From the NCBI GenBank assembly GCA_012840085.1, contig DUMB01000004.1, forward strand, positions 1-64,000: a stretch of 64,000 nt of DNA. The letters run 5' to 3'. Source of the DNA: Clostridiaceae bacterium. Its GTDB lineage: Bacteria > Bacillota > Clostridia > Acetivibrionales > DUMB01. The translations under genes were made by a program, and so were the position numbers. This document shows positions 10,401 through 17,045 of the stretch, piece by piece. How positions within the stretch are numbered: position 1 is the stretch's first letter; every line of letters starts with the position of its first letter. The notes beneath the pieces are model-generated. The model saw only the letters and a program-made list of their open reading frames with translations, made no database searches and was not told the DNA's origin.

Positions 10401-12026
10401 TTCATTTGAATCTTGTTTATCCGGTATAAATATTTCTTTCCCTTGAACATTGTAAAGCGCATTACTGCAATTTACTTTTCTGCCGTTATTTATTTTGTCG
10501 TATAATGAAGTTACCTTATCACTGGTATTAATTATCCTTTGCTTTATTTCCAAAGCAGTCAAATTATTCTCATGCGATAATATTAAAGCTGCCAAACCAC
10601 TTACAAAAGCTGCTGCAAAGCTTGTCCCACTGTTTGTGGAGTACGATGCGTTTGGAGCTGTTGACAGAATATTTTCTCCAGGTGCGGTTACATCTACAGA
10701 AGTTCCATAATTGGAGAAAGCCGATAAATAACCATACATATTTATTGACCCTACTGTAATAACATTATCAAAGTTATATGAAGCTGGATAAACTGGATCT
10801 TCATCAATGTTTTTTCCACTGTTTCCGGCAGCAGCAACAAAGAGTATACTAGAGTTTTTTATTGCTTCCTCCAGAGCCGGATTATTGTCGTTTGAACCCC
10901 AGCTTGCGTTAATAATTTTTACACCCATCTGTTCACAATAATTTATGGCTTCAATTATATCGCTTGTATAGGCTTTACCGTCCCGGAATACTTTTAGCGG
11001 AAGAATTTTTACTTCTGGTGAGGTTCCGGCTATCCCAATTTCATTATCCTTAACCGCACCTATTATTCCTGCAAGAGCTGTTCCATGATATTCATCGTAC
11101 ATTCTTTGAGTATCATGCACTTCGTTAGTATTGTCAACAAAATTCCAGCCTTGAAAATCATCGGTAAAGCGATTATTATCATCGTCTATGTCATTTTCGG
11201 GAATTTCATTCTTATTTGTCCAAATATTTGATTTAAGATCGGGATGCTCTGTATCAACCCCTGTATCAAGAAGTCCAATTACGGTTCCGGTTCCTAGAGT
11301 TAAGTCCCATGCAGGAAGAACATTAATGCTTATCGGATTATATGCTAAATCATTTAATATATCTGTTTCAGATAAATAATTATTTTCTTCGCTGTAAATA
11401 TTATTGCTTGCTAAATTATAAGCTTCTTCCAAAAGTTCGTATGTAACTTCTCCATGTAATCCCCATTGTGAACCAAAGTATGGATCAAATGATGCTATTG
11501 ATAGTTCATAGTCAGGTTGAAAGAATTCAATTTCATTTGTCATGCTGTTTTGTTCCAAAAATTGCGCAAACTTTTCACTGTCCATTTTTTCATTTGTTTC
11601 GATTATATCCAGTTCCCGCATATTAAGTGCTTTGTTGTTGACTTGTGTTATTGATTTGACTTTATCTTGAATTCTTAAGCTTGATGTGTTCTTGGTTGAT
11701 TTGCTTTTATATTTTACTAGAAATCTTGTTGTTTCATCTTTTTCCTCTTTTGTCAAATTCCATCTTCTAATTAGCATATCAATTTCTTCTCTGGATATTT
11801 GCAACTTCTCAAGTTTTCCCCTCAGTTCAAGTTCGTCATCCAATTCAGATAATTCTTCAAAATTAATTTCATTTAATCCTCTATTTTTCATTGATAGAAA
11901 AGCATTTAATTGTTGAACGCCTTCAGAAAAATTTTCCCTTACTGCAAATGAATTTACGTAGAAAAAGAATATAAAGGTTATAAGTATGAATAAAGGAAGT
12001 ACCCTTTTGACTAACTCTTTTCCCAC
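7410..12026 (-). CDS. Secreted subtilisin-like protease with RCC1 repeats, DNRLRE-like and cohesin-like domains
   Basis: 1538 residues. A hydrophobic signal segment spans about 9-29, followed by a likely propeptide to about 185. The S8 peptidase domain has catalytic Asp254 (LLDTGVD), His314 (EYHGTALAG), oxyanion Asn402 (AAGNSG) and Ser469 (SGTSFAAA). From about 565 to 1150 come 12 RCC1-type repeats with WSWGxNxxGQLGxGT, a predicted beta-propeller. About 1150-1335 resembles a DNRLRE/CBM96 domain (IKFDLSAIPSNANIISA). A short beta-rich region follows, then a C-terminal segment (~1430-1535) that looks like a cohesin or cohesin-like fold (FTVIYDQEKLEVID). It is the first gene of a likely operon with the anchor gene and the RHS gene. 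It may mature the RHS protein or act independently on the cell surface; neither is shown. Confidence 0.9.
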   Translation of the reverse strand: MGKELVKRVLPLFILITFIFFFYVNSFAVRENFSEGVQQLNAFLSMKNRGLNEINFEELSELDDELELRGKLEKLQISREEIDMLIRRWNLTKEEKDETTRFLVKYKSKSTKNTSSLRIQDKVKSITQVNNKALNMRELDIIETNEKMDSEKFAQFLEQNSMTNEIEFFQPDYELSIASFDPYFGSQWGLHGEVTYELLEEAYNLASNNIYSEENNYLSETDILNDLAYNPISINVLPAWDLTLGTGTVIGLLDTGVDTEHPDLKSNIWTNKNEIPENDIDDDNNRFTDDFQGWNFVDNTNEVHDTQRMYDEYHGTALAGIIGAVKDNEIGIAGTSPEVKILPLKVFRDGKAYTSDIIEAINYCEQMGVKIINASWGSNDNNPALEEAIKNSSILFVAAAGNSGKNIDEDPVYPASYNFDNVITVGSINMYGYLSAFSNYGTSVDVTAPGENILSTAPNASYSTNSGTSFAAAFVSGLAALILSHENNLTALEIKQRIINTSDKVTSLYDKINNGRKVNCSNALYNVQGKEIFIPDKQDSNEPITLDSSQDGFELFSLTGIQDISAGTYLTLALKSDGTVWSWGMNDYGQLGNGTNYAEGAIYKVQGLDNVVSVAAGSYHGLALKNDGTVWSWGGNNYGQLGDGTTTNRYIPVQVQNLNNVIEIAAGQYYSIALKSDGTVWAWGLNNYGVLGDGTSTSRYTPVQVHNLSNVIAISAGDSHNLALRSNGTVWAWGNNNGGVLGDGTTQNRYIPIQVKNLNGVLSIAAGSRHSMALKSDETVWTWGYNNYGQLGNGTSTDSYTPLQVQNISNAVSIDAGYDHSMALKSDGTVWSWGDNSSGQLGDNTYAIRHLPVQVQNLESVAKISAGDRFSIALDTSGIVYGWGNNFSFQIGKGSHPISLTAKRTPFDNIKDVKSGYQYSIFLKNDGNVWSCGYNSSGQLGDGTTTDKYNPVQMQNLNNIVAISAGMFHSLALKSDGTVWSWGSNFRGQLGDGTTLMRTTPVKVENLNNITAIASGYFHNIALKNDGTVWTWGYNNYGQLGDGTTITKTVPVQVQSLNDVTSVAAGDGHSIALKADGTVWSWGNNGSGQLGDRTITKRNTPVQVAYLNDVYSVTAGNKSSAAIKDDGTLLMWGDNYYGQLGYGNRVVKTASALPLTANTYIQTIKSCFDTFGNYGGGPNGYSPEFIVSYLSMNMGIIKFDLSAIPSNANIISATFRAYMLSESSGISTNINKLYRLNDSYYDDFTENEIFSWMAHWPAMTNLHEVVVGKDEGWKEWSNDAIKDTVQGWVDGSIENRGFVLGPSSTVYDSFNRYYYSKEYMDGSFAPELVIEYTISSGLLKVEASIESRDWETDNIYVDLTYINEGDGGVGTKQFAWSTSTNVPTSWNNYTGTVSQSTDGIWYLHYKISDTNGNYKTGYFGPYKKRSGCITNVDISINNTYNFVIYSKNITDYSQYTFTVIYDQEKLEVIDLCGITYGVENAPGTIDGTDITITNFSPGQIEFTFNKNISSGYARTGVVNIIKFKAKANGQTEIEYRKL
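8590..10340 (-). repeat. RCC1 repeat array at DNA level
   Basis: Twelve imperfect units of about 150 bp encode the RCC1 blades. Many stretches, such as the codons for GTVWSWG and LGDGTT, recur nearly unchanged, so unequal recombination could change the blade number. Confidence 0.8.
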
Positions 12027-12164
12027 AGTTTTACACCCTCATTAATGTATTAACTTTTTTTACCTATTAATGATGTTTCTTTTTTAAGATAATAATTTTT
12101 TGAAAAGTTTTTTACTTTTCTATAAATAGTCCCAATTTACATATTGTACAATTACTGTAAACTT

Positions 12165-12195
12165 GGCATAATATAGTATATATATATCATACACA
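12165..12195 (+). promoter_or_regulatory. Possible sigma-E-type promoter of cotJABC
   Basis: CATACACA at 12188-12195 resembles the mother-cell sigma-E -10 element (CATACANT). ATAAT ends 15 bases upstream within 12165-12172, close to a sigma-E -35. The site is about 105 bp before cotJA. This matches the known early mother-cell expression of cotJ, but was assigned by eye. Confidence 0.35.
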
Positions 12196-12299
12196 AAGAA
12201 TACATGTCAATAGTTTTACTGCATAAATCTTCTACAGGTAACATTTTCTCTCATCTAGGAATATTATGTTAATAAAGTAACCTGTATGGAGGGAAAAAT

Positions 12300-12515
12300 A
12301 TGACATCCGATTCCATGTTTAATAGATGCATGATGCAGTATTATAACCCTGCGCCTATTCTCAACCCGAAATTGGCACATGCGTATGTTCCATTTCAATA
12401 TATCAATGACATCTGCTGTATATATCCTCCCATGAAAGGTTTACAACAGGGTACTATTTTCCCTGAACTGGACAGACCATATGGTGCTGACCCTGAGTAT
12501 ACAGTGGATGCATGA
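12300..12515 (+). CDS. cotJA: Spore coat-associated protein CotJA
   Basis: 71 residues. It has the CotJA pattern: AYVPFQ near residue 28, then a Gly-Leu-x-x-Gly-Thr-x-Phe-Pro-Glu-Leu block followed by a Pro-Tyr. The start is supported by GGAGGG 7 bases upstream. It is the first gene of a three-gene cluster. In Bacillus, CotJA is needed to assemble CotJC into the inner coat. Confidence 0.88.
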   Translation: MTSDSMFNRCMMQYYNPAPILNPKLAHAYVPFQYINDICCIYPPMKGLQQGTIFPELDRPYGADPEYTVDA

Positions 12516-12530
12516 TGGAGGTGTTAAATA

Positions 12531-12839
12531 ATGGATATGAATATGAATGTAAATCCAAATCTACCTAATTTGTGGATGAATGTGGACATGAACCGCGAAA
12601 GACTTCTTAATGAGATAATGGCTGTAGATTTCTCGATTATTGAGCTGAACCTGTATCTTGATACTCATCCTAACGATAGAAATGCTCTTATGCTTTACAA
12701 CAACAACGTTATGCGTTCAAGAATGCTCAGGCAAAGATTTGAGAGCATGTATGGTCCTTTGAATGCTCTTATGTCAACAAGCAAGTATCCTTGGCAGTGG
12801 ATCGAAAGACCATGGCCATGGGAAAAGGAGGCATTATAA
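12531..12839 (+). CDS. cotJB: Spore coat protein CotJB
   Basis: 102 residues with the CotJB features: an N-terminal block of the type LLxEIMAVDFSIIELNLYLDTHP, a middle YNNNVMRSRMLRQRFE helix, and a Trp/Pro-rich C-terminus ending WPWEKEAL. It starts 15 bp after cotJA behind GGAGG, and its TAA stop overlaps the cotJC ATG by one base, so the two are translationally coupled. Confidence 0.9.
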   Translation: MDMNMNVNPNLPNLWMNVDMNRERLLNEIMAVDFSIIELNLYLDTHPNDRNALMLYNNNVMRSRMLRQRFESMYGPLNALMSTSKYPWQWIERPWPWEKEAL

Positions 12840-13435
12840 TGTGGGTTTATGAGAAAAAGCTTGAATACCCTGTAAGAATTAAAACTTGCAATCCAAAAAT
12901 GGCAAAGTATATTATATCTCAGTATGGCGGGCCTGATGGTGAGCTGGCAGCATCTCTGAGATATCTGAGCCAGAGGTTCAGTATGCCTACCAATGAGGCA
13001 AAAGCCATATTAAACGACATAGGTACAGAAGAACTTGCCCATTTGGAAATTATTGGTTCAATGGTTTATCAGCTTACTAAGGGCGCAACTGCCGAGCAAA
13101 TGGAAATGGCAGGCCTTGGTGCCTATTACACAGATCATGATCATGCAGTATATCCTATAAGTGCATCAGGAACTCCTTTTACAGCAGCTTATCTTCAGTC
13201 TAAGGGCGACCCTATTGCAGATCTTCATGAAGATTTGGCTGCAGAACAGAAAGCCAGGGCAACATACGAAAACCTGATAAATCTTGCAGACGATCCGGAT
13301 GTTATTGAACCCTTAAAATTCCTTAGAGCAAGAGAAATTGTGCATTTCCAGCGTTTTGGTGAGGCGCTCAGAATAGTCCAGGATAGACTTGGAGAAAAAA
13401 AATATTTTGTTAAAAAGCCGGATTTCATGAAGTAA
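12839..13435 (+). CDS. cotJC: Spore coat protein CotJC, manganese-catalase family
   Basis: 198 residues beginning MWVYEKKLEYPV. An upstream in-frame ATG exists at 12791, but AAAGGAGG lies just ahead of 12839 and family members start at this MW. The ferritin-like four-helix fold of Mn-catalases is indicated by EELAHLEIIG (Glu and His metal ligands), EQKARATYENL and REIVHFQRFGEAL. Members coat the spore and may detoxify peroxide. The 3' end, including the stop codon, is the first unit of a tandem repeat. Confidence 0.92.
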   Translation: MWVYEKKLEYPVRIKTCNPKMAKYIISQYGGPDGELAASLRYLSQRFSMPTNEAKAILNDIGTEELAHLEIIGSMVYQLTKGATAEQMEMAGLGAYYTDHDHAVYPISASGTPFTAAYLQSKGDPIADLHEDLAAEQKARATYENLINLADDPDVIEPLKFLRAREIVHFQRFGEALRIVQDRLGEKKYFVKKPDFMK

Positions 13436-13507
13436 GAGAAGCTCGATGATTTCATGAAGCTAGGAAGGACTGGATGATTTTATAAAGTAAGAGAGAACTG
13501 GATGCTG
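13417..13507 (+). repeat. 28-bp tandem repeat starting inside cotJC
   Basis: Three units of exactly 28 bp lie at 13417-13444, 13445-13472 and 13473-13500, with the first bases of a fourth. All contain GAT(G)ATTTCATGAAG or a close variant, followed by TAAGAGA-like sequence. The first unit contains the last codons and stop of cotJC, so the array looks like duplication of the gene's 3' end that has since drifted. Confidence 0.8.
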
Positions 13508-13536
13508 AAAACCACAAACTATACAACATCCAGTCC
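13495..13536. terminator. Shared hairpin between convergent cotJC and yhcN-like genes
   Basis: GAACTGGATGCTG at 13495-13507 pairs with CAACATCCAGTCC at 13524-13536 (13 positions with G-U pairs). A longer alternative uses an 11-bp perfect match, 13466-13476 with 13527-13537. It sits between the two stop codons. T-runs are weak, so termination efficiency is uncertain. Confidence 0.5.
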
Positions 13537-13552
13537 TGTTCTATCCTTTAGC

Positions 13553-14293
13553 TTATGATTTAGTATTTGGGTTTATCTGCCTCATAATCTTGTCAATGCT
13601 TGCATTTATCTCATCAATAGGCTTGTTATTCTTTATATCATCTGCTATGCGGTTTATCTGTGTTGTCAAGTCCATAGCATCTGTTACTGTAACATTTTGA
13701 ATTGCCTTGTCAGTTTCCTTTACCTTTCTAATAATTGCGTTTTTCGTAGCCTCTGTATTTTTTGAATTATTCGACGGTTTATATCCAACCAGGGCAGTAT
13801 TTCCCGTTATTACTACACTTACGTTGTCTACTCCATCCATTGCTTCGAGTTTATCTCTGATAATATCAGCTCTCCTGCTATAGTCAGCTAATGAATTTTG
13901 CTGCTGCGTACGAGTCTGCATAGTATTTGTTCCATTATTCATACCATTATTCATACCATTATTCATACCATTATTCATTCCGTTATTCATTCCGTTGTTA
14001 ATTCCATTTTGTGTTCCGTTAATGGTACCATTATTGGGTGTTCCCATTCTATTGAACTCTGTAGTTGTCCCTTGTGGATTTCCACCCAATAAATTCTCGC
14101 CCTGGCCTGTCTTATCCGGCTGCTGTAGACCATCTTGACGGCCTGTTGTATCAGGTGTTTGTGTTCCGTTTTGCTGTCCCATATTATTAGGTTGGTTTGG
14201 ATTGGTATTTCTTGCTGCACATGCAGTAAAGACTAAAATGCTTGATAATACCATTATTATCAGAACAATAACTCTATGGTTCTTTTTAATCAT
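13553..14293 (-). CDS. YhcN/YlaJ-type sporulation lipoprotein
   Basis: 246 residues. A lipoprotein signal is followed by the lipobox-like FTACA with Cys near residue 26. A low-complexity Asn/Gly/Gln-rich linker (about 29-125) includes repeated GMNN units. The C-terminal ~115 residues have the YhcN/YlaJ pattern: SRRADIIRDKLEAMDGVDNV, then VVITGNTALVGY, then TDKAIQNVTVTDA. Family members are spore-membrane lipoproteins. It is convergent with cotJC and is preceded by an inverted repeat. Confidence 0.85.
   Translation of the reverse strand: MIKKNHRVIVLIIMVLSSILVFTACAARNTNPNQPNNMGQQNGTQTPDTTGRQDGLQQPDKTGQGENLLGGNPQGTTTEFNRMGTPNNGTINGTQNGINNGMNNGMNNGMNNGMNNGMNNGTNTMQTRTQQQNSLADYSRRADIIRDKLEAMDGVDNVSVVITGNTALVGYKPSNNSKNTEATKNAIIRKVKETDKAIQNVTVTDAMDLTTQINRIADDIKNNKPIDEINASIDKIMRQINPNTKS
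13931..14003 (-). repeat. 12-bp repeat coding for GMNN
   Basis: Five to six near-identical 12-bp units (plus-strand ATTCATACCATT and variants) encode Gly-Met-Asn-Asn repeats in the linker of the YhcN-type lipoprotein. The array stays in frame when copy number changes. Confidence 0.85.
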
Positions 14294-14312
14294 AATGATA
14301 AGATAACCAATC

Positions 14313-14454
14313 TTTACCTATTGGACCCGGTTAATAGTTTTGTGGTATTTCTCTTGAAAATAATCAACATAGTGATAGTTTTACATAATTCAAACAAAAT
14401 GTTAATTGGGCATGCTAACTTAAGTGCTATTAACCCTCTGATTCAATAGGTAAA
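14313..14454. repeat. Imperfect inverted repeat, about 25-bp arms
   Basis: The left arm contains TTTACCTATTG (14313-14323) and GGTTAATAG (14329-14337). The right arm contains their exact reverse complements at 14444-14454 and 14427-14435. About 90 bases of A/T-rich sequence lie between. It sits between the yhcN-like and yteA-like genes. It could be a structured leader of the yhcN-like transcript or a small non-autonomous element. Confidence 0.55.
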
Positions 14455-14546
14455 TTCAGTTATCGTCAGGCACCTCCTCTTTGTTTAAAAATTAATTGCA
14501 CTTCATACTTATTTTCTCCGGCTTTCGATTTTTTATGGTTGGTATT

Positions 14547-15188
14547 TTAGTCCGGCAATTGTCTCCTATAATCATCATTTGAAATTTGATCCATATCATC
14601 TACAATGCCCTGTTTATCAATTTCATTGGTGTAAAATTCTTCATAATCATGATAGCCGCCAAGATCCTGAGGCGAATCTGCAGAACCGTATTTCATAAGG
14701 TCATTGAATTGATCAATGCCCTCGTATTCGTCATCCTCTCGGCTATTCAGATATTTTCTGCCCATTGGCGCATCTATTACCAGTTCCTCAACAGGGCGCA
14801 TTCTCTTCAATTCCTCAGTTTGTATTTCTTTATTTTCTTCACAGTCGATACAAAGTCTTGCATATGGGAGAGCTTCAAGCCGTTCTGCAGATATATCTTT
14901 TCCGCAGGCCACACATACACCATATCTGCCGTCTTCAATCCTGCCTATTGCATCATGTATCTCCCTCAGAAGATATTCCTGATGCTGAAAAAGCGCGTTA
15001 TTATGTTCCAGCTCATAAAGCTGAGTACCCATATCTGCAGGGTGATTGTCATAATTTGAAAGCTCTGTAGGATATGATTCTCCCTGTCTGGCAGTATTAT
15101 TTTCCTTCATACTGTTAATAGTATTTTCTATGTCTCTTCCCTGACTTTCCAGAAGCTGTCTGAAATGATTTAAATCTATTTTATTCAC
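14547..15188 (-). CDS. YteA-type TraR/DksA zinc-finger protein
   Basis: 213 residues. The N-terminal helical region (MNKIDLNHFRQLLESQGRDI) includes NYDNHPADMGTQLYE, typical of YteA-like sporulation proteins. A C4 zinc finger follows near residues 112-136 (CVACG then LCIDCEE). The C-terminal tail is acidic. DksA/TraR relatives bind RNA polymerase; the YteA subgroup is found in spore formers and its exact role is not established. A start with GGAGGG upstream is visible. Confidence 0.82.
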   Translation of the reverse strand: MNKIDLNHFRQLLESQGRDIENTINSMKENNTARQGESYPTELSNYDNHPADMGTQLYELEHNNALFQHQEYLLREIHDAIGRIEDGRYGVCVACGKDISAERLEALPYARLCIDCEENKEIQTEELKRMRPVEELVIDAPMGRKYLNSREDDEYEGIDQFNDLMKYGSADSPQDLGGYHDYEEFYTNEIDKQGIVDDMDQISNDDYRRQLPD

Positions 15189-15227
15189 CTTATTTCCCTC
15201 CTGAATGTACGTTTTACAGTATCTTCT

Positions 15228-15656
15228 TTAATTTTTGTACAAATTATCTTGAACAATGTCTATAATTTCTGAAATAAATTTGCCTATTACAGGCAAATTC
15301 CATGTAACCAACCATCGAAGAACATATATAATCAAAGCTCCAAGCAAAGTAAACCCCACGGCCATGCCAAATCCTCTTGCCACTCCTCCTAAGAAGTTCG
15401 AAAACAGTATTTTTCTCGGATTCTCCAGATAAAACACGTAATCATTCAGCTTGGATTTCTCCATATCCAGTGATATCTTATCCAATTTTCTATTTATGGC
15501 ATTTAGTAATTTTTTTCCCCCAAACACTGCACGAGCCTCCCCGGCTAAAAGCAAATTCGATAAAAATTTCGTTTGCAAATCGCTATTTTTATGTTTCCCA
15601 CTGCTTATTTTTTTAATCTTTGTACATACTGCCTGTATTGTTATTTGAATTTGCAA
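15228..15656 (-). CDS. Small membrane protein, possibly DUF5665 family
   Basis: 142 residues from a TTG start. The upstream in-frame stop is close, and no convincing ribosome binding site is visible, so the start is uncertain. The C-terminal half reads RGFGMAVGFTLLGALIIYVL followed by an aromatic-rich stretch, giving one clear membrane segment with a second hydrophobic patch, then an amphipathic tail (FISEIIDIVQDNL). This layout resembles DUF5665 proteins of clostridia. No function is known. Confidence 0.6.
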   Translation of the reverse strand: MQIQITIQAVCTKIKKISSGKHKNSDLQTKFLSNLLLAGEARAVFGGKKLLNAINRKLDKISLDMEKSKLNDYVFYLENPRKILFSNFLGGVARGFGMAVGFTLLGALIIYVLRWLVTWNLPVIGKFISEIIDIVQDNLYKN

Positions 15657-15838
15657 TAGAGTTGTATTTCATGTCTGCTTTATGATTGAGCCAATTTAAG
15701 TGGAACTGTATGATTATCTTTTTTGATTGAACCATCTTTGATTGTCTTGTGTTTAAATTGAAATTCCTTTTGATTTGCCTGTTTTTTCATTAATCACAAA
15801 AATTTCATCGACAATAAAATTTTTTCACTAATAATAAG

Positions 15839-15886
15839 ATTCCCATACAAGGCTTTTATTGCTTATTCAACGCCTCATATGGGAAT
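15839..15886 (-). terminator. Terminator of the ileS-aroB transcript
   Basis: ATTCCCATA (15839-15847) pairs with TATGGGAAT (15878-15886) and an inner AGGC/GCCT pair lengthens the stem. It lies about 65 bases after the aroB stop, with A/T-rich sequence beyond. The rest of 15657-15950 shows no further gene. Confidence 0.6.
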
Positions 15887-15950
15887 TATTTCCTATCAAT
15901 ATTTTATTTAAGTCAGCATGTTGTACCAGGTAATAAGATAGTATTTTATT

Positions 15951-17033
15951 TTATTCTGTGATTACCTCTCTCAGTGTATTCATTATTAAACTTTCATCAT
16001 CAATAAAGCACTGCACCACTTCGCCTATCCTTTTCGGCAGAACAAAAAGCAGTTTTCCCTGACGGGTCTTTTTATCATGAAACATCTTATTATATACTTC
16101 CCTGACATCCAGGCCGCTTACTTTAACAGGCAACCCTATCTTCTGCAGTGTCTCTTTAACTTTTTCAACTGAGCCCTCATCAACAATTCCAAGCTGCTTT
16201 GCAATTTTGAAAGCGCCTACCATTCCTACCGAGACACATTCACCATGATAAAGACTGAATCCGGATTCGCTTTCTATAGCATGACCGATGGTATGCCCGA
16301 AATTTAAAATCGACCTGAGTCCGTTTTCCTTTTCATCTTTCTCTATTACTTTACCTTTTATTGAACAATTTACTATCGCCATGTGCTGAAGTACATCTTC
16401 ATCAAGCCCCAGGATCTTATTAACATTGTAGTCAATAAAATCGTAAAAATTGGCATCTGCAATTACGCCATGCTTTACAACTTCAGCCATGCCGGAACGC
16501 AACTGTCTTTCAGGCAGCGACTTGAGGGTATTCACGTTTATATATACAAATTTTGGCTGATAGAAGGCACCTATCATGTTTTTGTACCCGTCAAAGTCAA
16601 CACCTGTTTTGCCTCCTACACTGCTGTCCGCTTGAGCCAGCAGTGTAGTGGGCATCTGTATAAAATTTATACCTCTTAGAAATGTTGCTGCTACAAATCC
16701 GGTAATATCACCCGTAACTCCGCCTCCAAGAGCTATAAGTGAAGACCTGCGGTCAAATTTAGCTTCAATAAGAAATCTGTAAATATCTTTTACAGTGTCC
16801 AGATTCTTATTCTCTTCTCCTGATTTAATAACGTATGAATAAGTCTCATAACCGGCATTTCTTAAAATATCCATACAGGGCTGCAAATAGAATTTTTCTA
16901 CATTTGTATCAGTTATAACTGCAACCTTTCCGTCAGGATTTAAAGCGGTCATGCATTTACTAATGCCATCGAAGTCAGATGTTACATAAATTGGGTAACT
17001 CCTTTCCTGGAGATTCACATTAATCTTAACCAA
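15951..17033 (-). CDS. aroB: 3-dehydroquinate synthase
   Basis: 360 residues, the usual AroB length. It converts DAHP to 3-dehydroquinate in the shikimate pathway, using NAD+ and a divalent metal. Visible landmarks are the NAD-binding GEENKNLDTV and ALGGGVTGDITGFVAAT, then QADSSVGGKTGVD, and the metal/active-site region NFGHTIGHAIES with HGECVSVGM. It starts 12 bp after the ileS stop, so it probably shares the T-box-controlled transcript. The other shikimate genes here, aroQ and aroE, are about 34 kb away. Confidence 0.96.
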   Translation of the reverse strand: MVKINVNLQERSYPIYVTSDFDGISKCMTALNPDGKVAVITDTNVEKFYLQPCMDILRNAGYETYSYVIKSGEENKNLDTVKDIYRFLIEAKFDRRSSLIALGGGVTGDITGFVAATFLRGINFIQMPTTLLAQADSSVGGKTGVDFDGYKNMIGAFYQPKFVYINVNTLKSLPERQLRSGMAEVVKHGVIADANFYDFIDYNVNKILGLDEDVLQHMAIVNCSIKGKVIEKDEKENGLRSILNFGHTIGHAIESESGFSLYHGECVSVGMVGAFKIAKQLGIVDEGSVEKVKETLQKIGLPVKVSGLDVREVYNKMFHDKKTRQGKLLFVLPKRIGEVVQCFIDDESLIMNTLREVITE

Positions 17034-17045
17034 ATGACCACCTCA

